DNA of 64,000 bases from Ruminococcus_C sp963590855 (lineage in GTDB: Bacteria > Bacillota > Clostridia > Oscillospirales > Ruminococcaceae). The first letter of the stretch is position 1. The number at the start of each line of letters is the position of its first letter. Shown in pieces: positions 16,535 through 25,226 of the stretch. The notes under the pieces are model-generated. The model was not told the DNA's origin and made no database searches. It was given only the letters and a program-made list of their open reading frames with translations. The position numbers were made by a program, and so were the translations under genes. Location of the stretch: the NCBI GenBank assembly GCA_963590855.1, contig CAVAQT010000002.1:1-64000 (forward strand), in the 5' to 3' direction.

Positions 16535-16561
16535 AGGACGAGCTTCGGCTCGTCCTTTTTT
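16535..16561 (+). terminator. Terminator after tuf
   Basis: A 9-bp stem (16535-16543 with 16548-16556) capped by a TTCG tetraloop is followed by six T residues. Confidence 0.92.
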
Positions 16562-16641
16562 GATGCCTGGATTTTGTGCAAGGTATCTAAAAAATTTCCG
16601 TTTTTTCGGGCATATTTTTTTCGTTTTCTTTCGCTGCATTC

Positions 16642-16715
16642 TTGCAATTTTAGGATAGATACGGTATAATAATAACATAGCGGTGAAAAGTGGGGAAGAA
16701 TCCCTGAAAGTGGGG
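16642..16715 (+). promoter_or_regulatory. dcw-cluster promoter with MraZ-box-like repeats
   Basis: TTGCAA (16642-16647) and TATAAT (16665-16670) are 17 bases apart. Just downstream two TGGGG repeats (16691-16695, 16711-16715) lie exactly 20 bases apart, matching the 10-base periodicity of MraZ operator repeats; the middle repeat is degenerate. Autorepression by MraZ is the known mode in other bacteria. Confidence 0.7.
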
Positions 16716-16763
16716 GCAATTTTTCACTTTGCCGCGGTCTCCTACAGAAAGGCGGCGGAATTT

Positions 16764-17192
16764 GTGCAATCTCTGATGGGTACCTATTATCACAATATTG
16801 ATGCCAAGGGACGCATGAACTTTCCCACCAAGCTGCGGGAGATCCTGGGGACAGCTTTTTATGTGACAAAAGGGTTGGATCAGCCTTGCCTGACGGTCTA
16901 TGGAGAAGAGGAATGGGCGCGTCTGTCAGCGAAAGTGGCGGCGCTTCCGGAATCGAAGGGCGGTCAGCTGCGGCGATGGCTTTTTTCCGGCGCAGGTGTT
17001 CTTGTGCCGGATAAGCAGGGGCGCGTGCTGATTCCACAGGAGCTGCGGCTGTTCGCCGGGTTGGAAAAGGATGTTGTCATCATCGGTGCAAACAATAAAG
17101 CGGAAATTTGGGAAAAGTCTCGGTGGGAAGCGCTGAACGCTGCCTTCGACCCCAAAAAGATGCTGGAAATGCTAGAGGAAATCGGATTTTAG
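16764..17192 (+). CDS. mraZ: Transcriptional regulator MraZ
   Basis: MraZ is the DNA-binding regulator at the head of dcw clusters. Two SpoVT/AbrB-type halves are seen: YHNIDAKGRMNFPTKLRE and VPDKQGRVLIPQELRLF. I choose GTG at 16764 (142 residues) because GGCGGCGGA lies about 5 bases upstream; ATG at 16776 gives the shorter MGTYYHN start and lacks a close site. TGGGG repeats in its leader are likely its operator. rsmH follows after 2 bases. Confidence 0.9.
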   Translation: MQSLMGTYYHNIDAKGRMNFPTKLREILGTAFYVTKGLDQPCLTVYGEEEWARLSAKVAALPESKGGQLRRWLFSGAGVLVPDKQGRVLIPQELRLFAGLEKDVVIIGANNKAEIWEKSRWEALNAAFDPKKMLEMLEEIGF

Positions 17193-17194
17193 GT

Positions 17195-18121
17195 ATGGAA
17201 TTTAAACACGTTCCCGTGCTGCTGCACGAGGTGTTGGATGGGCTGGTAATTCGCCCGGACGGCATTTATGTGGATGGAACTGTCGGCGGTGCCGGACACT
17301 CCACGGAAATTGCAAAGCGTCTGACTGCGGGTGGGCGGCTTATTGGATTCGACCGAGATCCGGACGCAGTCGCAGTGGCGACAGAGCGGCTCGCACCATA
17401 TCCGGCAACGGTGGTGCACCATAATTATGATGAAATGCAGGAAGTGCTGACGGAGATGGGCGCAGTGCCGGTGGACGGTGTGCTGCTGGATCTGGGGGTA
17501 TCCTCCCACCAGTTGGACGAGGATTCCCGGGGATTTTCCTATCACCACGATGCACCTTTGGATATGCGGATGAGCCAGACCGGCATGACGGCGGAGGAAC
17601 TGGTGAATACCGCTTCGGAACAGGAACTCGCCCGGATCCTGTTCACTTATGGGGAAGAGTCTTTCGCCCGGAGCATTGCGCGGAATATCGTGCGCGCACG
17701 GGCAGAAAAGCCGATCCATACCACATTGGAACTGGCAGAACTGGTGAAAAGCAGTGTTCCGCAAAAGGTGCGGCGCATGAAAAATCCTTGTAAAAAGACA
17801 TTTCAGGCGATTCGCATTGCTGTCAACGGCGAGTTTGAACATCTGGAAAATGGACTGAAAGCAGCATTTTCTGTGTTGAAGCCCGGCGGCAGACTGGCGG
17901 TCATCACCTTCCATTCTCTGGAGGATCGCATGGTAAAGCGGCAGTTTGCACAGTGGTGTCAGGGCTGCATTTGCCCGCCGGATTTTCCGCAATGTGTGTG
18001 CGGCAGAACGCCGGAGGCAAAGCTGGTCTCCCGAAAGCCCATTGCGCCCAGTGAAGAGGAATTGGAGGAAAACAGCCGCAGCCGCAGCGCAAAACTGCGG
18101 GTTCTGGAAAGGAGCCGCTGA
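17195..18121 (+). CDS. rsmH: 16S rRNA m4C1402 methyltransferase RsmH
   Basis: RsmH (MraW) methylates N4 of C1402 in 16S rRNA. The 308 residues contain HVPVLLHEVLDGL, the SAM-binding DGTVGGAGHS, LGVSSHQLDEDSRGFSYHHDAPLDMRM and the C-terminal TFHSLEDRMVKRQF. The ATG at 17195 lies two bases after the mraZ stop. Position after mraZ is the standard dcw order. Confidence 0.97.
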   Translation: MEFKHVPVLLHEVLDGLVIRPDGIYVDGTVGGAGHSTEIAKRLTAGGRLIGFDRDPDAVAVATERLAPYPATVVHHNYDEMQEVLTEMGAVPVDGVLLDLGVSSHQLDEDSRGFSYHHDAPLDMRMSQTGMTAEELVNTASEQELARILFTYGEESFARSIARNIVRARAEKPIHTTLELAELVKSSVPQKVRRMKNPCKKTFQAIRIAVNGEFEHLENGLKAAFSVLKPGGRLAVITFHSLEDRMVKRQFAQWCQGCICPPDFPQCVCGRTPEAKLVSRKPIAPSEEELEENSRSRSAKLRVLERSR

Positions 18122-18127
18122 CCATTC

Positions 18128-18592
18128 ATGGCAGAATCAGAGAAAAAAACAGTGCCGGAAAACACAGAACCGCAGGAGGAAAAAGCACCTTCTTCCGGTA
18201 TTTTTGTCTTTCGGGTCTCACCTTCAAAGCGCGGCGCAGCACTGAAGGTCTTTTTTGCAGGCGTTTTGGCGCTGTTGATGTTTAGTGTTATCATTAACAG
18301 CTATGTGCAGCTGACAGAGGTCTATACTTCGATCTCAGATGCAAATGCAGAGCTGAACACCCTGCGCAGCGAAAATGTGCGGATGCAGACGGAACTGGAA
18401 GGCAAGGCGTCTATCCGGAACATCAAGGACTATGCAGAAGAACACCTGGGACTCCAGAAGCTGGATCAGTCCCAGATCCAATATATTGAGATACAGACAG
18501 AGGATACTGTGGAAATCGACGGAGAGGAGCAGAACATTTTTGTTCGGCTCAAGCATAAGTTTGAGGATATTGTGGCATATCTCCGCGGCTGA
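18128..18592 (+). CDS. ftsL: FtsL-like cell division protein
   Basis: This 154-residue bitopic protein has a ~38-residue cytoplasmic N-terminus, one transmembrane helix (about residues 40-60) and an extracellular coiled coil (SDANAELNTLRSENVRMQTELE) ending in the DYAEEHLGLQKLD pattern of FtsL/DivIC proteins. FtsL joins DivIB and DivIC at the septum. It begins 6 bases after rsmH, where ftsL normally sits. Sequence conservation in this family is low, so position carries much of the evidence. Confidence 0.82.
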   Translation: MAESEKKTVPENTEPQEEKAPSSGIFVFRVSPSKRGAALKVFFAGVLALLMFSVIINSYVQLTEVYTSISDANAELNTLRSENVRMQTELEGKASIRNIKDYAEEHLGLQKLDQSQIQYIEIQTEDTVEIDGEEQNIFVRLKHKFEDIVAYLRG

Positions 18593-18604
18593 TGCCCATA
18601 CAAT
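18575..18604 (+). promoter_or_regulatory. Candidate SigE-type promoter before the SpoVD-like gene
   Basis: GCATATC (18575-18581), a 15-base spacer and CATACAAT (18597-18604) fit the SigE consensus; the -10 is a perfect match. It overlaps the ftsL stop and would produce a ~350-base leader. Confidence 0.5.
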
Positions 18605-18963
18605 GAAGTGGGCAGAGCGGTATCACATCACTCTTGCTGACTATCGGTGCTGTTCCGGAACAGACGAGGGAAGGGGCAGAACTGTTAGTTCACATAAAGT
18701 TACCGGGCAGGAATGCACACAGTCGGGCTGACAAAAATATGGCTGCCGGACAGGTGACCGTTGCAAGGCGGTGTCCCCATTCCTGCATACATTCTGCGGC
18801 AAGGGAATCTGTTGCCGCAGAACGAGAAATTCCCGTCTCCGCGGAAAAGCGCAGGACAGACGGTTGAAACAGGCGGGGTAATGGCGACGATTCCCTGCCT
18901 GATTCTATTATATAGAGATATGGATGCCTGGAGGATCACACAGAAAACGGAGGTGTGCCGAAC
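18605..18963 (+). other. Gene-free structured leader upstream of spoVD/ftsI
   Basis: This 359-base gap has no credible gene. It contains a perfect 14-bp palindrome (18650-18663), a long-range 9-bp stem (18707-18715 with 18778-18786) enclosing smaller stems, a perfect 11-bp hairpin (18792-18802 with 18812-18822), a 6-bp stem (18833-18838 with 18858-18863) and a 9-bp stem with one G-U (18870-18878 with 18893-18901). Together these suggest a structured regulatory RNA leader; I know of no described motif that matches. Confidence 0.5.
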
Positions 18964-21309
18964 GTGCGCATAATCAATGAACATAAGGAAAAGAAAAGCC
19001 AGAAGGCAAAAACACCACGTTCTGCTTCCGCAGTCATGCGCCGCCGCGCAGCAGTGGGCATGACGATCCTGGTTGCCATGGGTGCGACCGTAGCAGGAAA
19101 GCTGTTCAAGGTGTCGATCGTCGATAATAAAAAGTATGAGGATATGGCGAATAACTACCATTTTGGTACGATGACGCTGGATGCCAACCGCGGCGCGATC
19201 TATGATGCCAACGGAACGGCTCTGGCGTGGAGTGCTACAGTATATAATGTATACATAGATCCGAAGCTGTATCAGGACGAAATGGATGAGATCGAAAAGT
19301 CAAACAGCAAGAAACAGGCGGCAGCTCAGGAAAAGGGCGAACAGGCTGCAAATCTGGTGGATGTAGATCAGCTGAAGCAGTCGATCCTGTCGTTTTTGTC
19401 GGAGACGCTGGAAATCGATGTCTCCAAGATCGAAGAGGGACTTTCCCGCGACAGCCGATATTATGTGCTCCAGACACAGGTGGAAAAGGATAAGGCGGAT
19501 GCCATCATTTCCTATTTTGACAAGTTGAAACTGACATTTATCGGTACAGAAGCGACCACACGGCGTTATTATCCCCAGAATGAGCTTGCTGCGGCGGTGA
19601 TTGGCTTCACCAATGGTGACGGTGACGGACAGTATGGTTTGGAGTATCAGTACAACGACTATCTCTCCGGCGTAGACGGCAGAATCATTTCGGCACAGGC
19701 GGCAAACGGCGAGGAAATGCCCTACCGCTATTCCACCACCTATGAGGCGGAGGACGGCGCATCTCTTTATCTGACGCTGGATTCCACCATGCAGTATTAT
19801 CTGGAAAAGAGCATGTCGGAGATGGTGGAAAATTTTGAGGTCAATGACCGTGCCACCGGCATCATCATGAACCCGAAAACTGGCGCCATTTATGCTATGG
19901 CGACCTGTCCGTCCTTCGACTTGAACAACCCGTCTGAAATTTATGACCCCGTGGTTGCGGCACAGCTGAAAGAACTGCCGGAGAGTGAATATCAGGACGC
20001 GTACCTGGAAGCCAGAGAAAAGCAGTGGCGGAACAAGGCAATCAGCGAGATCAATCCGCCGGGTTCTACCTTCAAAATTGTGACATCGGCGGCAGCGTTT
20101 GAGGAAAATCTGATCGATCTGAACAGCGATACCTTCTTCTGCTCCGGCTACCTGCAGGTGCAGGACGCAAAAATCGGCTGCTCGCTGCGTTCCGGTCACG
20201 GTTCGCAGACCTTTACCCAGGCGCTGACCAATTCCTGCAATCCGGCGTTTATGGAGATTGGTCTGCGGCTGGGTGTGCAGAAGTTCAGCTATTATCTCCA
20301 GGGCTTCGGCTTGACAGAAAAGACCGGCATCGACCTGCCGGGTGAAGTTTCCAGCGTATGCGTGTCGGAAGACAAGATGACACAGGTCGATCTGGCATCC
20401 GGCGCATTCGGACAGACCAATGAACTGACTGCTCTGGAGCTGATCACCGCCTATTCGGCTGCCATCAACGGCGGCTATGTGGTACAGCCCTATGTAGTAG
20501 ATCATATTGTAGACAGCAGCGGCAACACTGTCCTGCAAAACACTACTACCGAAAAGCGGCAGATCGTTTCGGAAGAAACCTCAAAAACCATGCGGGAGCA
20601 GCTGGAGGCAGTCGTTTCCACCAACCCGTCTCATAATGCCTATATCCAGGGCTACCGCATCGGCGGTAAGTCCGGTACGGCGGAAATTCGTGCCACCACA
20701 GACATCGAAGATGACTATGTGGCATCGTACTGCTGCTTTGCGCCGGCAGATGATCCAGAAATCATTATGTTGATCCAGGCGGACTATCCGAACCCGGAGA
20801 TCGGCTATTACGGCTCTAAGGTCGTAACGCCGTATGCACGGGACATCATGGAAGAGATCCTGCCGTATATGGGATTATATCCGGAGTATACGGACGAAGA
20901 GGCAAAGGAAATGAATGTTACCGTTCCGCTGCTCCAGGATGCGGAACTGAGTGCGGCAGAGTCCACACTGGAACAGCTGGGACTGACATATGAGGTAGTT
21001 GGCAGCGGCTCTACAGTAGTTTCGCAGTCGCCCACCACCGGCACCAGTGTCGCCAAGGGCGGAAAGGTGCTGCTGTATACCGAACAGACCACCACACGGG
21101 ATCTGGTCACTGTGCCGAATCTCATTGGCATGACCGCGTCTCAGGCAAACGAGACCCTGTCCTATTATGGCTTGAATTATTCTCTGATGGGTGCATCCGC
21201 CAGCAGCGAGGGTGCATTGGTCAAGAGTCAGTCTGCCGCAGAGGGAACACAGCTGCAGCGCGGCTCTTCCATCACACTGACGCTGTCCGCCGGAGAGGCA
21301 ACCGATTAA
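18964..21309 (+). CDS. spoVD: PASTA-containing penicillin-binding protein (SpoVD/FtsI, class B transpeptidase)
   Basis: This 781-residue membrane-anchored transpeptidase cross-links peptidoglycan. After a short basic cytoplasmic tail and one transmembrane helix (near residues 27-46) it has the PBP dimerisation domain (DANRGAIYDANGTALA). The transpeptidase core shows SxxK as STFK, SxN as SCN and KSG-T as KSGTAE. Two C-terminal PASTA repeats follow, a SpoVD feature. The GTG at 18964 lies 10 bases after GGAGG; the GTG at 18955 is too close. It is the only class B PBP in the cluster, so it may serve septation, cortex synthesis or both; the SigE-like promoter favours SpoVD. Confidence 0.9.
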   Translation: MRIINEHKEKKSQKAKTPRSASAVMRRRAAVGMTILVAMGATVAGKLFKVSIVDNKKYEDMANNYHFGTMTLDANRGAIYDANGTALAWSATVYNVYIDPKLYQDEMDEIEKSNSKKQAAAQEKGEQAANLVDVDQLKQSILSFLSETLEIDVSKIEEGLSRDSRYYVLQTQVEKDKADAIISYFDKLKLTFIGTEATTRRYYPQNELAAAVIGFTNGDGDGQYGLEYQYNDYLSGVDGRIISAQAANGEEMPYRYSTTYEAEDGASLYLTLDSTMQYYLEKSMSEMVENFEVNDRATGIIMNPKTGAIYAMATCPSFDLNNPSEIYDPVVAAQLKELPESEYQDAYLEAREKQWRNKAISEINPPGSTFKIVTSAAAFEENLIDLNSDTFFCSGYLQVQDAKIGCSLRSGHGSQTFTQALTNSCNPAFMEIGLRLGVQKFSYYLQGFGLTEKTGIDLPGEVSSVCVSEDKMTQVDLASGAFGQTNELTALELITAYSAAINGGYVVQPYVVDHIVDSSGNTVLQNTTTEKRQIVSEETSKTMREQLEAVVSTNPSHNAYIQGYRIGGKSGTAEIRATTDIEDDYVASYCCFAPADDPEIIMLIQADYPNPEIGYYGSKVVTPYARDIMEEILPYMGLYPEYTDEEAKEMNVTVPLLQDAELSAAESTLEQLGLTYEVVGSGSTVVSQSPTTGTSVAKGGKVLLYTEQTTTRDLVTVPNLIGMTASQANETLSYYGLNYSLMGASASSEGALVKSQSAAEGTQLQRGSSITLTLSAGEATD

Positions 21310-21342
21310 CGCATACCTTCATCAACAGAAAGGATGAGAAAA

Positions 21343-22785
21343 ATGCAATTGTATACGCTTTTGGAAGAAAACGCGAAAACCAGTCTGGAAAATCTGGAGA
21401 TCACCGGATTGACCGATGATTCCAGAAAGGTACAGCCGGGCATGCTGTTTGCCTGCATTCGCGGAGAACGCTTTGACGGGCATACCGCCGCGGCAGATGT
21501 TCTGGCGAAGGGCGCGGCAGCGGTTCTGGTGGATCATGACCTGGGACTGGGTGACCGGCAGATTATGACGGATGATACCCGTGCGCTCTACGGCAAGCTT
21601 TGCGCCGCATGGTTCGGGCATCCGGAGCGGAAAATGCATTTCATCGGCGTGACCGGTACGAATGGAAAGACGACCATCACCAATCTCATCAAGCACATTC
21701 TGACGGAAAACGGACATAAGGTGGGTCTGATCGGCACGATCCAGAATGAGATCGGGGATGAGATCGTGCATACCGACAATACAACGCCTTTTGTTTATGA
21801 TTTGATGGCGCTGTATGCCAAGATGGCTGAGGCAGGCTGTGACTATGTGGTCATGGAGGTCTCTTCCTTTGGTCTGGTACAGCAGCGCATCGGGGAGACC
21901 CATTTTGAAGCCGCGGTGTTCACGAACCTGACTCAGGATCACCTGGATTATCACGGCACGATGGAGAACTACTACCAGGCAAAGAAGCTGCTGTTCCAAC
22001 GCTGTGATACAGCGATCATCAACACAGACGATGCTTACGGCAGACGGCTGCGCGATGAAGTGACTTGCCCGGTAATTACTTATGATAACTGTGGTCAGGC
22101 GGATTTCTATGCGGATGCCATCAAGCTTCGCGCCGGCGGCACAAGCTTCTGGCTGTGCTGCGGTGGAAAATCCTATCCGGTAGATCTGCATCTGACTGGA
22201 ATGTTTAACGTGTCCAATGCCCTGGCAGCAGTGGCAGCATGCCATGCCGTGGGGCTGCCCATGGGAGAGATCCGCAGCGCATTGGCGACCTGCACCGGCG
22301 TTCGCGGCCGGTGTGAGGTGATCCCCACCGGCAGAGACTTCACCGTGATCTGTGACTATGCCCATACGCCGGATGCGGTGGAGAACATTCTCCGGAGCGT
22401 AAAGGAATATACCAAGGGCAGACTGATCTGTCTGTTCGGCTGCGGCGGCAACCGGGATGCGACCAAGCGCCCGAAGATGGCGAAGGCTGCGGCAAACTAT
22501 GCGGACTTCCTGGTCATCACTTCGGATAATCCCAGAGACGAAGAGCCGGAGGCGATCATCGCCGACATTCTCACCGGACTGGAGGGCAGCGATGTGCCCT
22601 ATGAGGTGGTCATCGACCGGAAAGAAGCCATCCTGCGGAGCATGCAGCTGGCACAGCCGGAGGATGTGATCGTCCTCGCCGGAAAGGGCCATGAAGATTA
22701 TCAGGTATTGAAAAACGGTGTGCATATTCATATGGACGAACGGGAGATCGTGCGTGACTGTCTGCCGCTTGTTCCTGAGCGATAA
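21343..22785 (+). CDS. murE: UDP-MurNAc-tripeptide synthetase MurE (meso-DAP type)
   Basis: MurE adds the third amino acid to UDP-MurNAc-L-Ala-D-Glu. The 480 residues include the N-terminal substrate domain (DDSRKVQPGMLFACIRG), the P-loop GVTGTNGKTT, the central DYAHTPDAVENIL and, near residue 400, SDNPRDEEP. The DNPR motif marks meso-diaminopimelate enzymes, so the wall is probably DAP-type. The ATG at 21343 is 8 bases from AGAAAGGA; the ATG at 21334 is too close to it. Confidence 0.96.
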   Translation: MQLYTLLEENAKTSLENLEITGLTDDSRKVQPGMLFACIRGERFDGHTAAADVLAKGAAAVLVDHDLGLGDRQIMTDDTRALYGKLCAAWFGHPERKMHFIGVTGTNGKTTITNLIKHILTENGHKVGLIGTIQNEIGDEIVHTDNTTPFVYDLMALYAKMAEAGCDYVVMEVSSFGLVQQRIGETHFEAAVFTNLTQDHLDYHGTMENYYQAKKLLFQRCDTAIINTDDAYGRRLRDEVTCPVITYDNCGQADFYADAIKLRAGGTSFWLCCGGKSYPVDLHLTGMFNVSNALAAVAACHAVGLPMGEIRSALATCTGVRGRCEVIPTGRDFTVICDYAHTPDAVENILRSVKEYTKGRLICLFGCGGNRDATKRPKMAKAAANYADFLVITSDNPRDEEPEAIIADILTGLEGSDVPYEVVIDRKEAILRSMQLAQPEDVIVLAGKGHEDYQVLKNGVHIHMDEREIVRDCLPLVPER

Positions 22786-22806
22786 ACGAAACTGGGGGAG
22801 ATTGAG

Positions 22807-24189
22807 ATGAAACCTTGGATGTTGTCAGAGTTAAAATCCGTGCTGGACTGTGATGTGCCGATGGAGGCAGAGATTACCTGTGTCAGCACAGATACCCGTG
22901 ATCTGCCGCAGGGCTGCCTGTTCGTGGCGCTGCGCGGCGCAAAATTTGACGGAAACGAATTTGTAAAGCAGGCGATCGAAGCCGGCGCTGCTGCTGCGGT
23001 CACAGACAGACCTGTTGCAGGCTGCCCTTGCCTGGTGGTAAAGGATACCGGAAAGGCGCTGCTGCAGATCGCACGGTTCTATCGGGAAAAATTCCATCCG
23101 TTTTTGGTGGGCATCACCGGAAGCGTCGGAAAGACAACCACCAAGGAAATGATCGCCTGTGTGCTGGAATCGCAGTTCAACACCCTGAAAACCCAGGGAA
23201 ATCTGAACAACGAGATCGGTCTCCCGAAAACACTGCTCCAGATGGAGGACAGCCACGAGGCTGCGGTCATCGAAATGGGCATGTCACACTTCGGCGAGAT
23301 CAGCCGCCTTTCCCGGACGGCAGAGCCGTCTGCCGGCGTTATTACCAACATCGGCTATTCGCATATTGAAAATCTCAAGACCCAGGAGGGCATCCGCCAG
23401 GCAAAGCTGGAGATCCAGGACGGCATGGCGGAGGATGCGCCGTTGGTGGTGAACGGAGACGATCTGCTGCTTGCACCGCTGAAAAAGGAACTGTCCCGTC
23501 CGGTCATCACCTATGGCATGCACAGCAGCAAGGCAGATGTCCGCGCAGTGCATGTGGAGCGTCAGGCACAGTCCACCAACTTTTCCATCCAGACAGAGGA
23601 TGGAAAGACCTATCCGGTAGAACTGCCCTGCGCCGGAGACCACAATGTGATGAATGCACTGGCGGCGTTCTGCATCGGCAGACTGGCGGGCATTGCGCCG
23701 GAGCAGATCTGCAAGGCGCTGGCACAGTATCACACCGTGGGACTGCGCCAGAATATTTACCGCCGGGGCGCATATACCATCATTGCGGACTGTTATAACG
23801 CCAGTCCGGATTCTATGAAGGCGGCACTGACTGTGCTCCGTGATCTGCCCTGCAAGGGCAGACATGTTGCCGTTCTGGGCGATATGCTGGAACTGGGTGA
23901 GATGTCCCGTCAGCTGCATACACTGGTAGGCGACATGGCGGCAAACAGCGAAGTAGACGCGCTGTTCTGCTTTGGCAGAGAGTCCTTTTATCTGGCGCAG
24001 CGCGCTGCCATGCAGGAGGTCGCAGTGTACCACACTGAAGACCGCAGGGAGCTGTGCCGTGTGATCCGGCAGTATCTCCGTCCGGGAGACGTGGTTCTGT
24101 TCAAAGCGAGCCGGGGCATGCACCTGGAAGATTGTATTGACGTGATTTTTGAGCAGGAGGAGGAAGCGGATCATGCCGTTTTGGATTAA
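22807..24189 (+). CDS. murF: UDP-MurNAc-tripeptide-D-Ala-D-Ala ligase MurF
   Basis: MurF adds D-Ala-D-Ala to complete the pentapeptide precursor. The 460 residues hold the STDTRDLPQGCLFVALRG domain, P-loop GITGSVGKTTTKEM, NNEIGLPKTLL and DCYNASPDSMKAAL of the C-terminal domain. It starts 21 bases after murE and overlaps mraY by 17 bases. Confidence 0.97.
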   Translation: MKPWMLSELKSVLDCDVPMEAEITCVSTDTRDLPQGCLFVALRGAKFDGNEFVKQAIEAGAAAAVTDRPVAGCPCLVVKDTGKALLQIARFYREKFHPFLVGITGSVGKTTTKEMIACVLESQFNTLKTQGNLNNEIGLPKTLLQMEDSHEAAVIEMGMSHFGEISRLSRTAEPSAGVITNIGYSHIENLKTQEGIRQAKLEIQDGMAEDAPLVVNGDDLLLAPLKKELSRPVITYGMHSSKADVRAVHVERQAQSTNFSIQTEDGKTYPVELPCAGDHNVMNALAAFCIGRLAGIAPEQICKALAQYHTVGLRQNIYRRGAYTIIADCYNASPDSMKAALTVLRDLPCKGRHVAVLGDMLELGEMSRQLHTLVGDMAANSEVDALFCFGRESFYLAQRAAMQEVAVYHTEDRRELCRVIRQYLRPGDVVLFKASRGMHLEDCIDVIFEQEEEADHAVLD

Positions 24190-25201
24190 CATTCTCGTAG
24201 GATTGCTGGCGTTTGTCATTGCCGCCCTGGGCGGAAAGGCACTGTTGCCCTGGCTGCACAAGCTGAAATTCGGTCAGCCCATCAAGGTCAACTTCGGCCC
24301 CAGCTGGCATGCCAACAAGCAGGGCACACCGACCATGGGCGGCATCCTGTTTATTGTGGGCAGCTTTATTGCCACTTGCGTCGGCTATGCGCTGTACCGC
24401 TTTTTCGGGACGACGGATTTTGTCTCTACCCTCAGCAACCGTGAAGCGCTTCGCGTGCTGAGCTGCATGCTGTTTTGTCTGCTGTTCGGCGTGATCGGAT
24501 TCATTGACGACTTCGCAAAGGTGGCGAAGAAACAGAATGAAGGGCTGAAGCCTATGCAGAAGATCGTGCTGCAAGTGGTGGCAGCGGTGCTGTGGCTGGC
24601 GGCAATGTATGGACTGGGCGACCGGGATACCACCATCGGACTGGGCTTTGCTTCGTTTGACATCAAGTGGTTCTACTATCCGCTGATGGTACTGGTGATC
24701 CTGTATCTGACCAATGCGGTCAATCTGACTGACGGTGTAGACGGACTCTGCGGCACGGTGACACTGGTGGCAATGCTGATCTTTACGCTGATCTGCAGCA
24801 AGCTCCAGATGGGTAGCTATACACTGTTCACAATGGCACTCGCCGGTGGCTGTCTGGGTTTTCTGGTGTGGAATCTGCACCCGGCGAAGTGCTTCATGGG
24901 TGACACCGGTTCTATGTATCTGGGCGCGGCGGTGGCCGCCATCGGTCTGGCGACCCATCAGCATCTCAGCATGATCCTGGTGGCGCTGGTGTATATTCTG
25001 GAAGCGCTTTCTGTCATGATCCAGGTCACCTATTTTAAGTATACCAAAAAGAAGTACGGCGAGGGACGCCGCATCTTTAAGATGACACCGATCCATCATC
25101 ACTTTGAGATGAGCGGATTCAGTGAGTATAAGATCGTGATTACATTTTCTCTGTTCGGCGCAGTTGCCGGACTGTGCGGACTGCTGCTGGTGCTTCTGTA
25201 A
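24173..25201 (+). CDS. mraY: Phospho-MurNAc-pentapeptide transferase MraY
   Basis: MraY makes lipid I by moving phospho-MurNAc-pentapeptide to undecaprenyl phosphate at the membrane. The 342 residues have about ten transmembrane helices with HANKQGTPTMGG, the catalytic DDFAK, NLTDGVDGL and MTPIHHHFE. GGAGGAGGAAG precedes the ATG at 24173 inside the murF end. The next gene is ftsW; the usual murD between them is missing. Confidence 0.97.
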   Translation: MPFWINILVGLLAFVIAALGGKALLPWLHKLKFGQPIKVNFGPSWHANKQGTPTMGGILFIVGSFIATCVGYALYRFFGTTDFVSTLSNREALRVLSCMLFCLLFGVIGFIDDFAKVAKKQNEGLKPMQKIVLQVVAAVLWLAAMYGLGDRDTTIGLGFASFDIKWFYYPLMVLVILYLTNAVNLTDGVDGLCGTVTLVAMLIFTLICSKLQMGSYTLFTMALAGGCLGFLVWNLHPAKCFMGDTGSMYLGAAVAAIGLATHQHLSMILVALVYILEALSVMIQVTYFKYTKKKYGEGRRIFKMTPIHHHFEMSGFSEYKIVITFSLFGAVAGLCGLLLVLL

Positions 25202-25226
25202 GCAGCAAAGCCAAAGGAGGTTGCAT

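Noticed and set aside
18681..18694. LexA-box-like GAAC-N5-GTTC in the spoVD leader
   Set aside because: Spacing is wrong for the Gram-positive LexA site (N4 with flanking C and G), so no SOS control is claimed.
18634..18867. 77-codon ORF in the ftsL-spoVD gap
   Set aside because: No ribosome site, basic low-quality composition and overlap with the predicted RNA stems argue against a protein.
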